Shown here one piece after another: positions 1 to 10,045 of a stretch of 64,000 nt of DNA. The notes under the pieces were generated by a model. It saw nothing but the letters and a program-made list of their open reading frames with translations. It was not told the origin of the DNA and searched no databases. Made by a program: the position numbers and the translations under genes. Each line of letters begins with the position of its first letter. Position 1 is the first letter of the stretch. Source of the DNA: Flavobacteriaceae bacterium PS02334 (GTDB lineage: Bacteria; Bacteroidota; Bacteroidia; Flavobacteriales; Flavobacteriaceae); assembly GCA_029959295.1 (NCBI GenBank), contig JASCOH010000007.1, forward strand, positions 186,001 to 250,000, read 5' to 3'.

Positions 1-998
1 CTTGTATTATCGAATAACGAATCTACAGATTCCTGCAACATACGTTTTTCGTTTCTCAAGATTACTTCTGGAGCTTTGATTTCCATCAATCTTTTCAAAC
101 GATTGTTACGGATGATTACTCTTCTGTACAAATCATTCAAATCTGAAGTTGCGAAACGACCACCATCAAGTGGCACCAACGGACGCAATTCTGGTGGAAT
201 AACTGGAACTACTTTCATAATCATCCACTCCGGACGATTTTCTCTGTTCAAGTTAGACTCACGGAAAGATTCCACAACTTGAAGTCTTTTTAAAGCTTCA
301 GTCTTACGTTGTTTAGATGTTTCGTTGTTAGCTGAGTGACGCAATTGGTATGATAATTCATCCAAATCGATTCTTGCCAACAAGTCCATAATACATTCAG
401 CACCCATTTTAGCGATGAATTTATTTGGATCATTGTCATCTAAATATTGGTTTTCCATCGGAAGCGTATCTAAAATATTTAGATATTCTTCTTCTGTTAA
501 AAAGTCAAGTCTTTGTAATGATTCTCCGTCAGGATTTTTTGCAATACCCGCTTGGATTACTACGTATCTTTCGTAGTAAATGATCATGTCTAATTTTTTA
601 GATGGAAGACCTAAAATGTAACCAATTTTATTTGGAAGTGAACGGAAATACCAGATGTGAGCGATTGGCACAACCAAATTGATGTGTCCTACTCTGTCTC
701 TACGTACTTTCTTTTCAGTAACTTCCACACCACAACGGTCACAAACGATACCTTTGTAGCGGATTCTTTTATATTTACCACAAGCACATTCGAAATCTTT
801 TACTGGTCCGAAGATTCTTTCACAGAAAAGTCCGTCACGCTCTGGTTTGTGTGTTCTATAGTTGATCGTTTCTGGTTTCAAAACCTCACCTCTTGACTCA
901 GCCAAGATAGATTCTGGAGAAGCAAGACCTATCGAAATTTTGTTGAACCTTTTAATTGGGTTCTTGTCCTTATTATTATTATTTCTGTTATTCATCAT
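1..998 (-). CDS. rpoC: RNA polymerase subunit beta' (N-terminal part, cut by window edge)
   Basis: This is the N-terminal third of the largest catalytic subunit of RNA polymerase; the rest lies beyond position 1. The frame is open from a double ATG at 998/995 to the edge. The zinc-binding element with CAC and CDRC cysteine pairs lies near residues 70-90, followed by the expected beta' N-terminal sequence. An Asn-rich stretch right after the start (about residues 3-9) is a lineage-specific tail. It follows rpoB on the same strand after a 239-base spacer, so the two are probably co-transcribed. Identity is certain; which of the two adjacent ATGs is used is not. Confidence 0.97.
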   Translation of the reverse strand, partial: MMNNRNNNNKDKNPIKRFNKISIGLASPESILAESRGEVLKPETINYRTHKPERDGLFCERIFGPVKDFECACGKYKRIRYKGIVCDRCGVEVTEKKVRRDRVGHINLVVPIAHIWYFRSLPNKIGYILGLPSKKLDMIIYYERYVVIQAGIAKNPDGESLQRLDFLTEEEYLNILDTLPMENQYLDDNDPNKFIAKMGAECIMDLLARIDLDELSYQLRHSANNETSKQRKTEALKRLQVVESFRESNLNRENRPEWMIMKVVPVIPPELRPLVPLDGGRFATSDLNDLYRRVIIRNNRLKRLMEIKAPEVILRNEKRMLQESVDSLFDNT

Positions 999-1189
999 AG
1001 TTTTTACTATTGATTTATTGCAATTAAAAAATTGATTTCGTTTTGTCTAAGCCTAACTTCGACTAAAACATTACCTCGGATTACTTCTCTAAACCTCAAG
1101 CGACTCTTGAAGTGCTAGTTATGATAAAATTCATAAAAAATCGGAACGGTTTACGGGTATAAATCCTAAAAACTTTATAAATAAGTAAT

Positions 1190-1219
1190 CAGTTTTCAGA
1201 TATTGCTACCTGAAAACTG
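1190..1219 (-). other. Perfect 10-bp hairpin in the rpoB-rpoC spacer
   Basis: Ten bases at 1190-1199 are the exact reverse complement of 1210-1219, with a 10-base loop. On the transcribed strand it begins 18 bases after the rpoB stop codon. No T tract follows directly, so an RNA-processing or 3'-protection element fits better than a terminator. The role is inferred. Confidence 0.55.
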
Positions 1220-1237
1220 AATACTGCCTGCTTTTTG

Positions 1238-4200
1238 TTATTCTTCTAATCTGATGTCAAGTCCAAGACCTTTCAATTCGTGCATCAATACGTTGAACGA
1301 TTCTGGCAATCCTGGTTCTGGCATAGTTTCTCCCTTAACGATAGCTTCGTAAGTTTTAGCTCTACCAATTACGTCATCCGATTTAACAGTCAAGATTTCT
1401 CTAAGTGTGCTTGAAGCCCCATAAGCCTCAAGTGCCCAAACTTCCATCTCTCCAAAACGCTGTCCTCCAAATTGAGCTTTACCTCCAAGTGGTTGTTGTG
1501 TGATCAACGAGTATGGTCCGATAGAACGTGCGTGCATCTTGTCATCAACCATGTGTCCTAATTTCAACATATAGATAACTCCAACTGTCGCAGGTTGGTG
1601 GAAACGTTCTCCAGTTCCTCCATCATAAAGATACGTATGTCCGAATCTTGGAATTCCAGCTTCGTCAGTCAATTCATTGATTTGGTCAAGAGAAGCACCG
1701 TCAAAGATTGGTGTAGCAAATTTTCTACCCAAGTTTTGTCCAGCCCATCCTAAAACTGTTTCATAAATCTGACCGATGTTCATACGTGAAGGTACCCCAA
1801 GTGGGTTCAACACGATATCAACTGGTGTTCCGTCTTCAAGGAAAGGCATATCTTCGTGACGAACGATTCTTGCAACAATACCTTTGTTACCGTGACGTCC
1901 CGCCATTTTATCCCCAACTTTCAACTTACGTTTCTTAGCGATATAAACTTTCGCCAATTTCAAGATTCCAGCTGGAAGTTCATCTCCAACAGTGATCGTG
2001 AATTTTTCTCTACGCAACGCACCTTGTAAATCGTTCAACTTGATTTTATAGTTGTGTATCAAGTCATTCACCATTTTATTGGTTTCATCATCTGCAACCC
2101 ATTGACCTTTGCTTAAGTGAGCGAAATCTTCAACAGCATTCAACATTTTTTGAGTGTATTTTTTACCTTTTGGCAATACTTCTTCACCCAAATCATTCAT
2201 AACTCCTTGCGAAGTTTTTCCGTTAACGATGTTGAAAAGTTTATCAACCAATCTGTCTTTTAATTCCACAAATTTAGTTTCAAACTCTAGTTCAAGAGAA
2301 GCCAAATCATCTTTGTCTTTACCTCTTTTACGTTTATCTTTTACCGCTCTCGCGAATAATTTTTTATCTAAAACTACACCGTGTAAAGAAGGAGACGCTT
2401 TTAATGAAGCATCTTTTACATCACCAGCTTTATCACCAAAGATTGCACGAAGCAATTTCTCTTCAGGAGTTGGATCAGATTCTCCTTTTGGAGTAATTTT
2501 TCCGATTAGGATGTCGCCAGGTTTTACTTCGGCTCCAATTCTAATCATACCATTTTCATCTAAATCTTTAGTAGCTTCTTCAGAAACGTTTGGAATATCA
2601 TTCGTTAATTCTTCGTTACCTAATTTAGTATCTCTAACCTCTAATGAATAATCATCAACGTGGATAGAAGTAAAAATGTCATCACGAACCACTTTTTCAG
2701 AGATCACGATCGCATCCTCGAAGTTATACCCTTTCCAAGGCATGAACGCTACTTTAAGGTTTCTACCTAAAGCAAGCTCTCCGTTTTGAGTCGCATAACC
2801 TTCTGAAAGTACTTGTCCTTTAATAACTCTGTCGCCTTTTCTTACGATTGGCTTCAAGTTGATAGAAGTACTTTGGTTGGTTTTTCTGAATTTGATCAAA
2901 TTATAAGTTTTGTCATCAGAGTCAAAACTTACCATTCTTTCTTCTTCAGATCTGTCATATTTAATAGTGATGATATTAGCATCAACATATTCAACAACTC
3001 CAGGACCTTCTGCATTGATCAAAACTCTTGAATCAGACGCCACTTGTCTTTCCAAACCAGTTCCAACGATTGGAGCTTCTGGTCTTAACAAAGGTACCGC
3101 CTGACGCATCATGTTTGATCCCATCAACGCTCTATTCGCATCATCATGTTCCAAGAAAGGAATCAAAGAAGCTGAAATCGAAGCGATCTGGTTTGGTGCA
3201 ACGTCAGTATAATGAATTTTATCTGGGCTAACAACTGGGAAATCGCCTTCTTCACGAGCAATAACCATATCAGCAGTAATTTGTCCAGCGCCATCCATTT
3301 GGATATTTGCCTGAGCAATCATCTTTCCTTCTTCTTCTTCAGCACTTAAATATACTGGAGTCGATTCAAGATCTACTTTTCCGTTAGTTACCTTACGGTA
3401 AGGTGTTTCGATGAATCCCATTCCGTTTACTTTAGCATAAACTCCAAGAGATGAAATCAAACCAATGTTTGGTCCCTCTGGTGTTTCAATCGGACATAAA
3501 CGACCGTAGTGCGTGTAGTGAACGTCACGAACCTCAAAACCAGCTCTTTCTCTCGAAAGACCTCCAGGTCCAAGGGCAGACAATCTTCTTTTGTGCGTAA
3601 TCTCAGCCAATGGATTCGTCTGGTCCATGAATTGAGACAACTGGTTTGTTCCAAAGAAAGAGTTGATAACTGACGATAATGTTTTAGCATTAATCAAGTC
3701 AATTGGTGTAAACACCTCGTTATCTCTAACGTTCATTCTCTCACGAATGGTTCTTGCCATACGAGCCAAACCTACACCGAATTGAGCAGAAAGTTGTTCA
3801 CCAACTGTTCTAACACGACGGTTTGACAAGTGATCGATATCATCAATCTCTGCTTTAGAGTTGATCAATTCGATTAAGTATTTTACAATAGTAATGATAT
3901 CTTCTTTGGTCAAGACTTGCTTTTCCATTGGAATATCCAAACCAAGTTTTTTGTTCATTCTGTAACGACCTACTTCACCTAAGTTGTAACGTTGGTCAGA
4001 GAAGAACAATTTATCGATAATACCACGAGCAGTCTCTTCATCAGGCGGTTCTGCATTACGCAATTGTCTGTAGATGTGCTCAACGGCTTCTTTTTCAGAG
4101 TTTGTTGGATCTTTTTGAAGCGTGTTGTGGATGATGGCGTAATCGCCTTGATTCGCATCTTCCTTGTGCAACAAAATAGTTTTCACATTAGCCTCGATAA

Positions 4201-5053
4201 TTTCTTCCACATTATCTTTGTCGATAATGGTATCACGGTCAAGGATGATCTCGTTACGCTCGATAGAAACTACCTCGCCAGTATCCTCATCCACGAAATC
4301 TTCGTGCCATGTGTTCAAAACACGCGCAGCCAATCTACGGCCTACATATTTTTTAAGACCAGTTTTTGAAACTTTGATTTCTTCTGCAAGGTCAAAAATT
4401 TCAAGGATGTCTTTATCTCTTTCAAAACCAATTGCTCTAAAAAGAGTGGTAACTGGTAATTTTTTCTTTCTATCGATATAAGCATACATTACGCTGTTGA
4501 TATCGGTAGCAAATTCTATCCAAGAACCTTTGAAAGGAATTACTCTGGCAGAATATAATTTGGTTCCATTTGCGTGGAATGATTGTCCAAAGAACACACC
4601 TGGCGATCTGTGCAATTGCGAAACAACAACACGTTCAGCACCGTTGATTACAAATGTACCACTTGGCGTCATGTAAGGAATTGTACCAAGATAAACATCT
4701 TGAACAATAGTTTCAAAATCTTCGTGCTCTGGATCTGTACAATATAGTTTTAGCCTAGCTTTTAAAGGCACACTATAGGTAAGTCCTCTTTCAATACATT
4801 CTTGAATTGTATAACGTGGTGGATCAACAAAGTAATCAAGGAATTCCAATACAAATTGATTTCTTGTATCTGTAATTGGAAAGTTTTCCATGAAGGTGTT
4901 ATAAAGCCCTTCGTTGCCTCTTTCGTCAGATTTAGTTTCCAATTGGAAAAAATCCTTAAAAGATTTAACCTGAATATCCAAGAAATCTGGATACTGAGGA
5001 ATATTTTTCGTTGAGGCAAAATTCAATCTTTCAGTCTGATTTGTTATCATCAA
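1238..5053 (-). CDS. rpoB: RNA polymerase subunit beta
   Basis: This is the second-largest core subunit of DNA-dependent RNA polymerase, 1271 residues, a normal length for Flavobacteriia. Recognisable blocks are the rifampicin-pocket region ([16 protein letters not shown], then [13 protein letters not shown]), the [12 protein letters not shown] segment, [12 protein letters not shown] in the catalytic C-terminal half and the clamp end with [18 protein letters not shown]. It starts at a double ATG. It lies between rplL (253-base spacer with an attenuator-like hairpin) and rpoC. The rifampicin pocket shows the usual sensitive-type residues as far as I can judge by eye. Confidence 0.99.
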   Translation of the reverse strand: MMITNQTERLNFASTKNIPQYPDFLDIQVKSFKDFFQLETKSDERGNEGLYNTFMENFPITDTRNQFVLEFLDYFVDPPRYTIQECIERGLTYSVPLKARLKLYCTDPEHEDFETIVQDVYLGTIPYMTPSGTFVINGAERVVVSQLHRSPGVFFGQSFHANGTKLYSARVIPFKGSWIEFATDINSVMYAYIDRKKKLPVTTLFRAIGFERDKDILEIFDLAEEIKVSKTGLKKYVGRRLAARVLNTWHEDFVDEDTGEVVSIERNEIILDRDTIIDKDNVEEIIEANVKTILLHKEDANQGDYAIIHNTLQKDPTNSEKEAVEHIYRQLRNAEPPDEETARGIIDKLFFSDQRYNLGEVGRYRMNKKLGLDIPMEKQVLTKEDIITIVKYLIELINSKAEIDDIDHLSNRRVRTVGEQLSAQFGVGLARMARTIRERMNVRDNEVFTPIDLINAKTLSSVINSFFGTNQLSQFMDQTNPLAEITHKRRLSALGPGGLSRERAGFEVRDVHYTHYGRLCPIETPEGPNIGLISSLGVYAKVNGMGFIETPYRKVTNGKVDLESTPVYLSAEEEEGKMIAQANIQMDGAGQITADMVIAREEGDFPVVSPDKIHYTDVAPNQIASISASLIPFLEHDDANRALMGSNMMRQAVPLLRPEAPIVGTGLERQVASDSRVLINAEGPGVVEYVDANIITIKYDRSEEERMVSFDSDDKTYNLIKFRKTNQSTSINLKPIVRKGDRVIKGQVLSEGYATQNGELALGRNLKVAFMPWKGYNFEDAIVISEKVVRDDIFTSIHVDDYSLEVRDTKLGNEELTNDIPNVSEEATKDLDENGMIRIGAEVKPGDILIGKITPKGESDPTPEEKLLRAIFGDKAGDVKDASLKASPSLHGVVLDKKLFARAVKDKRKRGKDKDDLASLELEFETKFVELKDRLVDKLFNIVNGKTSQGVMNDLGEEVLPKGKKYTQKMLNAVEDFAHLSKGQWVADDETNKMVNDLIHNYKIKLNDLQGALRREKFTITVGDELPAGILKLAKVYIAKKRKLKVGDKMAGRHGNKGIVARIVRHEDMPFLEDGTPVDIVLNPLGVPSRMNIGQIYETVLGWAGQNLGRKFATPIFDGASLDQINELTDEAGIPRFGHTYLYDGGTGERFHQPATVGVIYMLKLGHMVDDKMHARSIGPYSLITQQPLGGKAQFGGQRFGEMEVWALEAYGASSTLREILTVKSDDVIGRAKTYEAIVKGETMPEPGLPESFNVLMHELKGLGLDIRLEE

Positions 5054-5241
5054 TGGACAAAATTTTGATTAAAAAAAAGTGATTTTTTGTGTGTAAACAC
5101 TAAGTAATCCTTACTTTCTTTTATAATCGGTACATCTTTAAAAATAAACCAAGTTGGAGTTTATTTCTTTCTTCGTACGGATTAAAAGTTTTTCGTATTC
5201 AACTCAATGACTAATAAAACCGGATATAATTTTATTATACG

Positions 5242-5283
5242 AAAAATGGTTTAGGCCATTGAGCATAGCTCAAGACCTAAACC
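5242..5283 (-). terminator. Attenuator-like hairpin between rplL and rpoB
   Basis: Bases 5248-5264 and 5268-5283 form a long stem (GGTTTAGG pairs with CCTAAACC, TTGAGC with GCTCAA) with a 3-base loop and a small internal bulge. On the minus strand the stem is followed by a run of five T (A at 5242-5246). It starts 22 bases after the rplL stop. The layout matches the partial terminator between rplL and rpoB in enterobacteria, which sets the ratio of ribosomal protein to polymerase; that function here is inferred. Confidence 0.65.
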
Positions 5284-5305
5284 TAGTTCTTAAAACCGAG
5301 TGAAC

Positions 5306-5677
5306 TTATTTAAGTTCAACTACAGCTCCAGCTTCTTCTAATGATTTTTTAAGACCTTCAGCCTCATCTTTAGAAACACCTTCTTTAACGTTTGCCGGAG
5401 CACCGTCAACTAAGTCTTTTGCTTCTTTAAGACCTAAACCTGTAAGTTCTTTTACAGCTTTAACTACAGCTAATTTAGAAGCACCAGCTTCTTTCAATAC
5501 AACTGTGAATTCTGTTTGCTCTTCAGCAGCAGCACCAGCATCACCACCACCAGAAACTACAACAGCAGCTGCAGCTGGTTCGATACCATACTCGTCTTTT
5601 AATATTGTTGCTAAATCGTTAACTTCTTTTACAGTTAAGTTAACCAATTGTTCTGCGAATTGTTTCAAATCTGCCAT
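5306..5677 (-). CDS. rplL: 50S ribosomal protein bL12 (L7/L12)
   Basis: This is the stalk protein of the large ribosomal subunit, which recruits and stimulates translational GTPases as dimers bound to L10. It has 123 residues, a normal length. The N-terminal dimerisation domain (about 1-33) leads into a short Ala/Gly-rich hinge (about 34-52). The globular C-terminal domain follows, with the conserved [19 protein letters not shown] helix and the VELK end. It follows rplJ after 55 bases and is followed by the attenuator-like hairpin. Confidence 0.98.
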   Translation of the reverse strand: MADLKQFAEQLVNLTVKEVNDLATILKDEYGIEPAAAAVVVSGGGDAGAAAEEQTEFTVVLKEAGASKLAVVKAVKELTGLGLKEAKDLVDGAPANVKEGVSKDEAEGLKKSLEEAGAVVELK

Positions 5678-5732
5678 CTTTTCTATCGTTTAAAAATGAT
5701 TTTGTAAAATATAATTTTGTTTTGCGTACTGA

Positions 5733-6233
5733 TTAAGATTCAGCTCCTTCTTCGTTTGCGAATTGGTTCTTAAGAGCAGAAATAACTCTTTGAGCCGGAG
5801 ACTGAAGTAATCCGATGATTTCTCCGATAACCTCTTCTTTTGATTTAAGAGAAGCAAGAGAATCTAAAAGGTTATCTCCAATGTAAATTTCACTGTTGAT
5901 ATAAGCCCCTTTAAAAACTGGTTTGTCAGATTTTTTACGGAATTCTTTGATGATTTTTGCAGGAGCGTTTGCCACGTCTGCAAAGAATATAGAAGTGTTT
6001 CCTTTCAAAGTTTCTGGTAATTCACCATAGTTGTTTTCAGAAGCTTCCATTGCTTTTACAAGCAAGGTGTTCTTAACAACTTCTAATTTGATACCAGCCT
6101 TGAAGCAAGCTCTTCTTAAGTTTGAAGTAGTTTCTGCATTTAGTCCAGAAATATCTGCTACATAAACAATATTTGTACCAGCTAACTGTGCAGTTAAATC
6201 TTCAATCGCGATTGATTTTTCTTCTCTAGTCAT
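5733..6233 (-). CDS. rplJ: 50S ribosomal protein uL10
   Basis: L10 anchors the L7/L12 dimers to 23S rRNA and forms the base of the ribosomal stalk. The protein has 166 residues, a usual length. Visible features are the MTREEKSIAIEDL start, the NTLLVKAM segment of the RNA-binding domain and a C-terminal helix (QRVISALKNQFANEEG) for L12 dimers. It begins 22 bases after rplA in the order rplK-rplA-rplJ-rplL. In enterobacteria the L10-L12 complex represses its own mRNA leader; I did not identify such a site here. Confidence 0.98.
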   Translation of the reverse strand: MTREEKSIAIEDLTAQLAGTNIVYVADISGLNAETTSNLRRACFKAGIKLEVVKNTLLVKAMEASENNYGELPETLKGNTSIFFADVANAPAKIIKEFRKKSDKPVFKGAYINSEIYIGDNLLDSLASLKSKEEVIGEIIGLLQSPAQRVISALKNQFANEEGAES

Positions 6234-6255
6234 ACTAAAAATTTTTAACTACCAA

Positions 6256-6945
6256 TTATACAGCTTTAGGATCTAAAGCTATAGCAGGACTCATTGTTGA
6301 TGAGATGTGGATACTTTTAATGTAAGTACCTTTCGCTGCAGTTGGTTTCATTTTGATTAATGTTTGAATAATTTCATGCGCATTGTCGGTAATCATGTCA
6401 GCTCCAAATGAAACTCTTCCGATTCCTGCATGAACGATACCAGTTTTATCAACTTTAAAGTCAATTTTACCAGCTTTTACTTCAGTTACAGCTTTTGCTA
6501 CATCCATAGTAACAGTTCCTGTTTTAGGATTTGGCATAAGACCTCTTGGTCCTAAGATTCTTCCTAATGGACCTAATTTACCCATAACAGCAGGCATAGT
6601 GATGATTACATCAACATCTGTCCAACCGTCTTTGATTTTTTGTAAATAGTCATCCAAACCTACGTAATCAGCACCAGCAGCTTTAGCTTCAGCTTCCTTA
6701 TCTGGAGTAACTAATGCTAATACTCTAACGTCTTTTCCAGTTCCGTGAGGCAATGTTACTACACCTCTTACCATTTGATTTGCTTTTCTTGGATCTACAC
6801 CCAATTTAACAGCGATATCAACAGACTCATCAAATTTTGCAGAAGCGATAGTTTTGATTAATGCAGAAGCATCTTTCAAAGAGTAAAGCTTATTTTTTTC
6901 AATTTTAGATGCAGCCTCTTTTTGTTTTTTTGTCAATTTTGCCAT
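6256..6945 (-). CDS. rplA: 50S ribosomal protein uL1
   Basis: L1 builds the mobile L1 stalk on 23S rRNA at the ribosomal E site and in many bacteria represses the L11 operon. The protein has 229 residues. The family signature region ([19 protein letters not shown]) is intact. It follows rplK after only 8 bases, indicating translational coupling. No Shine-Dalgarno sequence precedes the ATG, as usual in this group. Confidence 0.99.
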   Translation of the reverse strand: MAKLTKKQKEAASKIEKNKLYSLKDASALIKTIASAKFDESVDIAVKLGVDPRKANQMVRGVVTLPHGTGKDVRVLALVTPDKEAEAKAAGADYVGLDDYLQKIKDGWTDVDVIITMPAVMGKLGPLGRILGPRGLMPNPKTGTVTMDVAKAVTEVKAGKIDFKVDKTGIVHAGIGRVSFGADMITDNAHEIIQTLIKMKPTAAKGTYIKSIHISSTMSPAIALDPKAV

Positions 6946-6953
6946 GTCTTTTC

Positions 6954-7394
6954 TTAATTAGAAGGAGCGTCTCCAGTTACAGTTATACCCATAGATCTAG
7001 CTGTTCCAGCAATCATGCTCATAGCAGACTCAATTGTGAATGCATTCAAATCAGCCATCTTGTCTTCAGCGATAGCTCTAATCTGCTCAACAGTAACTTT
7101 CGCTACTTTTTTACGATTAGGCTCTCCTGAACCAGATTTCAATTTTGCAGCTTCTAATAGTTGAATAGCAGCAGGTGGTGTTTTTACAACGAAGTCAAAA
7201 GACTTATCTTTGTATACAGTAATTTGTACTGGTAACACTTTGCCAGGTTTATCTTGCGTTCTAGCATTGAATTGCTTACAGAACTCCATGATATTAACAC
7301 CAGCAGCACCCAGAGCAGGTCCAACCGGTGGCGACGGGTTCGCAGCACCTCCCTTAACTTGTAGTTTAACTACTTTACTAATCTCTTTAGCCAT
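6954..7394 (-). CDS. rplK: 50S ribosomal protein uL11
   Basis: L11 binds the GTPase-associated centre of 23S rRNA and is needed for the stringent response on stalled ribosomes. The protein has 146 residues. The N-terminal PPVGPALG motif and [11 protein letters not shown] segment, and the C-terminal RNA-binding domain ending [12 protein letters not shown], are intact. It lies 68 bases downstream of nusG and 8 bases upstream of rplA. Confidence 0.99.
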   Translation of the reverse strand: MAKEISKVVKLQVKGGAANPSPPVGPALGAAGVNIMEFCKQFNARTQDKPGKVLPVQITVYKDKSFDFVVKTPPAAIQLLEAAKLKSGSGEPNRKKVAKVTVEQIRAIAEDKMADLNAFTIESAMSMIAGTARSMGITVTGDAPSN

Positions 7395-7462
7395 TGTTTA
7401 AAAATTTAACACATCATCATGGAAGCGATAGATGTGCGGTTTAATTATATGTGTAACAAAAA

Positions 7463-8017
7463 TTATACTTTTTCAACCTGCATAAAGCTCAATTCCAATG
7501 GTGTTTTTCTTCCGAAAATTTTCACCATTACTTCCAGCTTACGCTTTTCTTCGTTGATTTTTTCAACAGTTCCATTGAAACCATTGAAAGGCCCATCGAT
7601 AACCTTAATTGTCTCACCAAGAGTAAAAGGAATTGCGTGATGATTATCTGTTTTAACAGCTAGCTCATCTACTTTACCTAACATTCTGTTTACTTCAGAA
7701 AGTCTCAACGGCACAGGATCTCCGCCTTTTACTTCACCTAGAAAACCAATAACACTAGTTATAGACTTAATAATATGAGGTATTTCGCCGACAAGATTCG
7801 CTTCGATCATTACATAACCAGGAAAGTAGACTTTGTCTTTGCTGATTTTCTTTCCGTCCTTAACTGTCACTACTTTTTCAGTAGGAACAAGAACTTGAGA
7901 AATATAATCAGCCATTCCCAATCTGTTGATCTCAGTTTCGATGTAAGCTTTAACTTTATTTTCTTGTCCGCTTACAGCTCTGACAACATACCACTTTTTC
8001 ACATTATTATCTGCCAT
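7463..8017 (-). CDS. nusG: Transcription termination/antitermination factor NusG
   Basis: NusG binds the RNA polymerase clamp, supports processive elongation and links the enzyme to Rho or to the ribosome. The protein has 184 residues. The NGN domain (KKWYVVRAVSGQENKV, FPGYVMIE) covers about 8-120, and a KOW domain (IKVIDGPFNGFNGTVEKI) covers about 133-170. It follows secE after 7 bases, the nearly universal secE-nusG-rplK order. Confidence 0.99.
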   Translation of the reverse strand: MADNNVKKWYVVRAVSGQENKVKAYIETEINRLGMADYISQVLVPTEKVVTVKDGKKISKDKVYFPGYVMIEANLVGEIPHIIKSITSVIGFLGEVKGGDPVPLRLSEVNRMLGKVDELAVKTDNHHAIPFTLGETIKVIDGPFNGFNGTVEKINEEKRKLEVMVKIFGRKTPLELSFMQVEKV

Positions 8018-8024
8018 CTTTTAT

Positions 8025-8222
8025 TTAACCTTTTATCAAATTAAAGAAACCAGCCAATGCTTTTGCGAATAAATTGTCAACTCCCCAAGTAGCCAAAGCG
8101 AATAATACAGAAAAAACAGCGACAACAATTGTCAGACGCTGTACTTCTGCCCATTCCGGCCAGGTAACATTATTTTTTAATTCTCCGAATGCTTCGGATA
8201 TGTAATTAACAACTTTTGCCAT
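8025..8222 (-). CDS. secE: Preprotein translocase subunit SecE
   Basis: SecE is the small clamp subunit of the SecYEG channel in the inner membrane. From the ATG at 8222 it has 65 residues, with an amphipathic stretch ending WPEWAEVQRL and one membrane helix (TIVVAVFSVLFALATWGV). The longer open frame starting at 8267 is rejected because its first 15 codons lie inside the tRNA-Trp gene. The start lies 15 bases after that tRNA, so both are likely on one transcript. Confidence 0.97.
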   Translation of the reverse strand: MAKVVNYISEAFGELKNNVTWPEWAEVQRLTIVVAVFSVLFALATWGVDNLFAKALAGFFNLIKG

Positions 8223-8237
8223 TGTAATTTGTTTTTG

Positions 8238-8308
8238 CACGGGCGGAGGGATTCGAACCCCCATCAACGGTTTTGGAGACCGCTATTCTACCCTTGAACT
8301 ACGCCCGT
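8238..8308 (-). tRNA. tRNA-Trp (CCA anticodon)
   Basis: A complete cloverleaf reads on the minus strand: acceptor ACGGGCG pairs with CGCCCGT and the discriminator is G. The anticodon arm is GCGGT-CTCCAAA-ACCGT with anticodon CCA, and the T arm carries GTTCGAATC. It is 71 bases long and the 3' CCA is not encoded. It lies between the tuf terminator and secE. Confidence 0.97.
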
Positions 8309-8310
8309 TT

Positions 8311-8344
8311 ATTAAAAACCAGTAGCGCGATAAGGCGCTACTGG
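8311..8344 (-). terminator. Intrinsic terminator of tuf
   Basis: Bases 8319-8328 are the exact reverse complement of 8335-8344, with a 6-base loop. On the minus strand the GC-rich stem is followed by TTTTTAAT. It lies 22 bases after the tuf stop and just before tRNA-Trp. It should end or reduce tuf transcription before tRNA-Trp-secE-nusG. Confidence 0.85.
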
Positions 8345-8366
8345 CTTTATAAAATATTTATAGAAA

Positions 8367-9560
8367 TTATTCTACGATTTCAGTCACCTGACCTGCACCT
8401 ACAGTTCTACCACCTTCACGGATAGCAAAACGCAAACCAACTGTCATAGCGATTGGGCTTAACAAAGTAACATCAATTGTTAAGTTATCCCCTGGCATTA
8501 CCATCTCTACTCCTGCAGGAAGGTTAATAACTCCAGTTACGTCAGTTGTACGTACGTAGAACTGTGGACGGTAGTTATTATGGAATGGCGTGTGACGACC
8601 ACCTTCTTCTTTTTTCAAGATATAAACCTCTGCTTTGAATTTAGCGTGTGGTTTTACTGATCCTGGCTTAATGATAACCATTCCTCTTTTGATAGATTCT
8701 TTATCAATACCTCTTAACAATAAACCTACGTTATCTCCTGCTTCACCTCTATCAAGGATTTTACGGAACATCTCAACTCCTGTAATAGTAGAAGTCAATT
8801 TATCAGCTCCCATACCAATGATTTCAACAGCATCACCTGTATTAGCAATACCAGTTTCGATACGACCTGTAGCAACAGTTCCACGACCTGTAATTGTAAA
8901 TACATCCTCAACTGGCATCAAGAAAGGTTTTGCAGTATCACGAACTGGCTCTTCGATCCAGCTATCAACAGCTTCCATCAATTCAAGAATTTTAGGAACC
9001 CATGTAGCATCTCCATTCAATCCACCTAAAGCAGAACCTTGGATTACTGGACCATTATCTCCATCATATTCGTAGAAAGACAACAAGTCTCTGATTTCCA
9101 TTTCAACTAGCTCTAAAAGCTCAGCATCATCAACCATATCCACTTTGTTCATGAAAACAACCATTCTAGGAATACCAACCTGGCGACCTAAAAGGATGTG
9201 CTCACGTGTTTGTGGCATTGGTCCGTCTGTAGCAGCTACAACTAAGATAGCACCATCCATTTGAGCAGCACCAGTAACCATGTTTTTTACGTAATCCGCG
9301 TGACCTGGACAGTCAACGTGAGCGTAGTGACGATTAGCAGTTTCATACTCAACGTGAGATGTATTAATCGTAATACCTCTTTCTTTTTCTTCTGGAGCGT
9401 TATCAATCTGATCGAAAGATTTTGCTGCATTTTTAGAAAAACCTGCATCAGTCAATACTTTAGAGATTGCTGCTGTCAATGTAGTTTTTCCGTGATCCAC
9501 GTGTCCAATTGTACCTATATTTAAGTGCGGTTTGGAACGGTTAAAATTCTCCTTTGCCAT
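8367..9560 (-). CDS. tuf: Elongation factor Tu
   Basis: EF-Tu is the GTPase that delivers aminoacyl-tRNA to the ribosomal A site. Its 397 residues show the G motifs GHVDHGKT (about 19-26), DCPGH and NKVD in the GTPase domain (about 1-205), followed by beta-barrel domains 2 and 3. The C-terminal end ([22 protein letters not shown]) is typical. It stands behind three tRNA genes, as tufB does in enterobacteria, and ends at a strong terminator. No second copy is present in this window. Confidence 0.99.
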   Translation of the reverse strand: MAKENFNRSKPHLNIGTIGHVDHGKTTLTAAISKVLTDAGFSKNAAKSFDQIDNAPEEKERGITINTSHVEYETANRHYAHVDCPGHADYVKNMVTGAAQMDGAILVVAATDGPMPQTREHILLGRQVGIPRMVVFMNKVDMVDDAELLELVEMEIRDLLSFYEYDGDNGPVIQGSALGGLNGDATWVPKILELMEAVDSWIEEPVRDTAKPFLMPVEDVFTITGRGTVATGRIETGIANTGDAVEIIGMGADKLTSTITGVEMFRKILDRGEAGDNVGLLLRGIDKESIKRGMVIIKPGSVKPHAKFKAEVYILKKEEGGRHTPFHNNYRPQFYVRTTDVTGVINLPAGVEMVMPGDNLTIDVTLLSPIAMTVGLRFAIREGGRTVGAGQVTEIVE

Positions 9561-9615
9561 TTTACTTAATTTTAATCTTAGTTATATATTAGTGTTCAAA
9601 TTCAATACTTTCTTG

Positions 9616-9687
9616 AGCCAATGACGGGAATTGAACCCGTGACCTCTTCCTTACCAAGGAAGCACTCTACCCCTGAGCTACACCGGC
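9616..9687 (-). tRNA. tRNA-Thr (GGT anticodon)
   Basis: On the minus strand the acceptor GCCGGTG pairs with CATTGGC (two G-T pairs) and the discriminator is T. The anticodon arm CTTCC-TTGGTAA-GGAAG gives anticodon GGT for ACC/ACT codons. It is 72 bases long and CCA is not encoded. It is the last tRNA before tuf. Confidence 0.96.
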
Positions 9688-9763
9688 AGGGAATCCTGAT
9701 TTAGGATTTATGATTTTCAGATTAAAGATTTACTATCAAAATCTTACTTCATAAATCAAATTG

Positions 9764-9844
9764 TGGGGAGAGCAGGATTCGAACCTGCGAAGTTCACACA
9801 GCAGATTTACAGTCTGCCCTCGTTGGCCGCTTGAGTATCTCCCC
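9764..9844 (-). tRNA. tRNA-Tyr (GTA anticodon)
   Basis: On the minus strand the acceptor GGGGAGA pairs with TCTCCCC and the discriminator is A. The anticodon arm GCAGA-CTGTAAA-TCTGC gives anticodon GTA. The long variable arm makes it 81 bases, as expected for a class II tRNA. CCA is not encoded. The middle gene of the three-tRNA cluster upstream of tuf. Confidence 0.97.
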
Positions 9845-9879
9845 TTAACCATTTTATTATCAATCTTTAAAAAGAACTG

Positions 9880-9953
9880 AGCCGATAGAGGGACTCGAAC
9901 CCACGACCTGCTGATTACAAATCAGCTGCTCTAGCCAACTGAGCTACACCGGC
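9880..9953 (-). tRNA. tRNA-Thr (TGT anticodon)
   Basis: On the minus strand the acceptor GCCGGTG pairs with TATCGGC and the discriminator is T. The anticodon arm CTGAT-TTGTAAA-TCAG gives anticodon TGT for ACA/ACG codons. It is 74 bases long and CCA is not encoded. It is the first gene of the tRNA-tuf transcript. Confidence 0.96.
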
Positions 9954-9961
9954 AATTACAA

Positions 9962-9990
9962 TAAAAAAAGTCCGCTATTTCTAACGGACT
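9962..9990 (-). terminator. Terminator of hpf, overlapping the tRNA-tuf start region
   Basis: AGTCCG at 9969-9974 pairs with CGGACT at 9985-9990. On the minus strand the stem is followed by seven T. It lies 55 bases after the hpf stop and 9 bases before the first tRNA. The tRNA-tuf promoter lies just upstream of the stem, so a transcript starting there would lack part of the stem. Confidence 0.75.
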
Positions 9991-9991
9991 G

Positions 9992-10022
9992 CAAATGTAT
10001 ATCTTTTTGTTTCTTAATCAAA
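9992..10022 (-). promoter_or_regulatory. Promoter of the tRNA-Thr-Tyr-Thr-tuf operon
   Basis: On the minus strand TTTG (10022-10019) is followed after exactly 19 bases by TACATTTG (9999-9992). This matches the Bacteroidota housekeeping consensus TTTG / TAnnTTTG. The expected start point is a few bases downstream, inside the first half of the hpf terminator stem. Confidence 0.75.
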
Positions 10023-10045
10023 ATATTTTTGAAAAAAAATTTATA

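Noticed and set aside
2154-2651. 165-residue plus-strand frame inside rpoB
   Set aside because: It is a shadow of the rpoB coding sequence; its Ser/Phe-rich composition is what antisense reading of this gene gives.
8223-8267. Longer start for secE
   Set aside because: The added codons lie inside the tRNA-Trp gene and do not resemble SecE.
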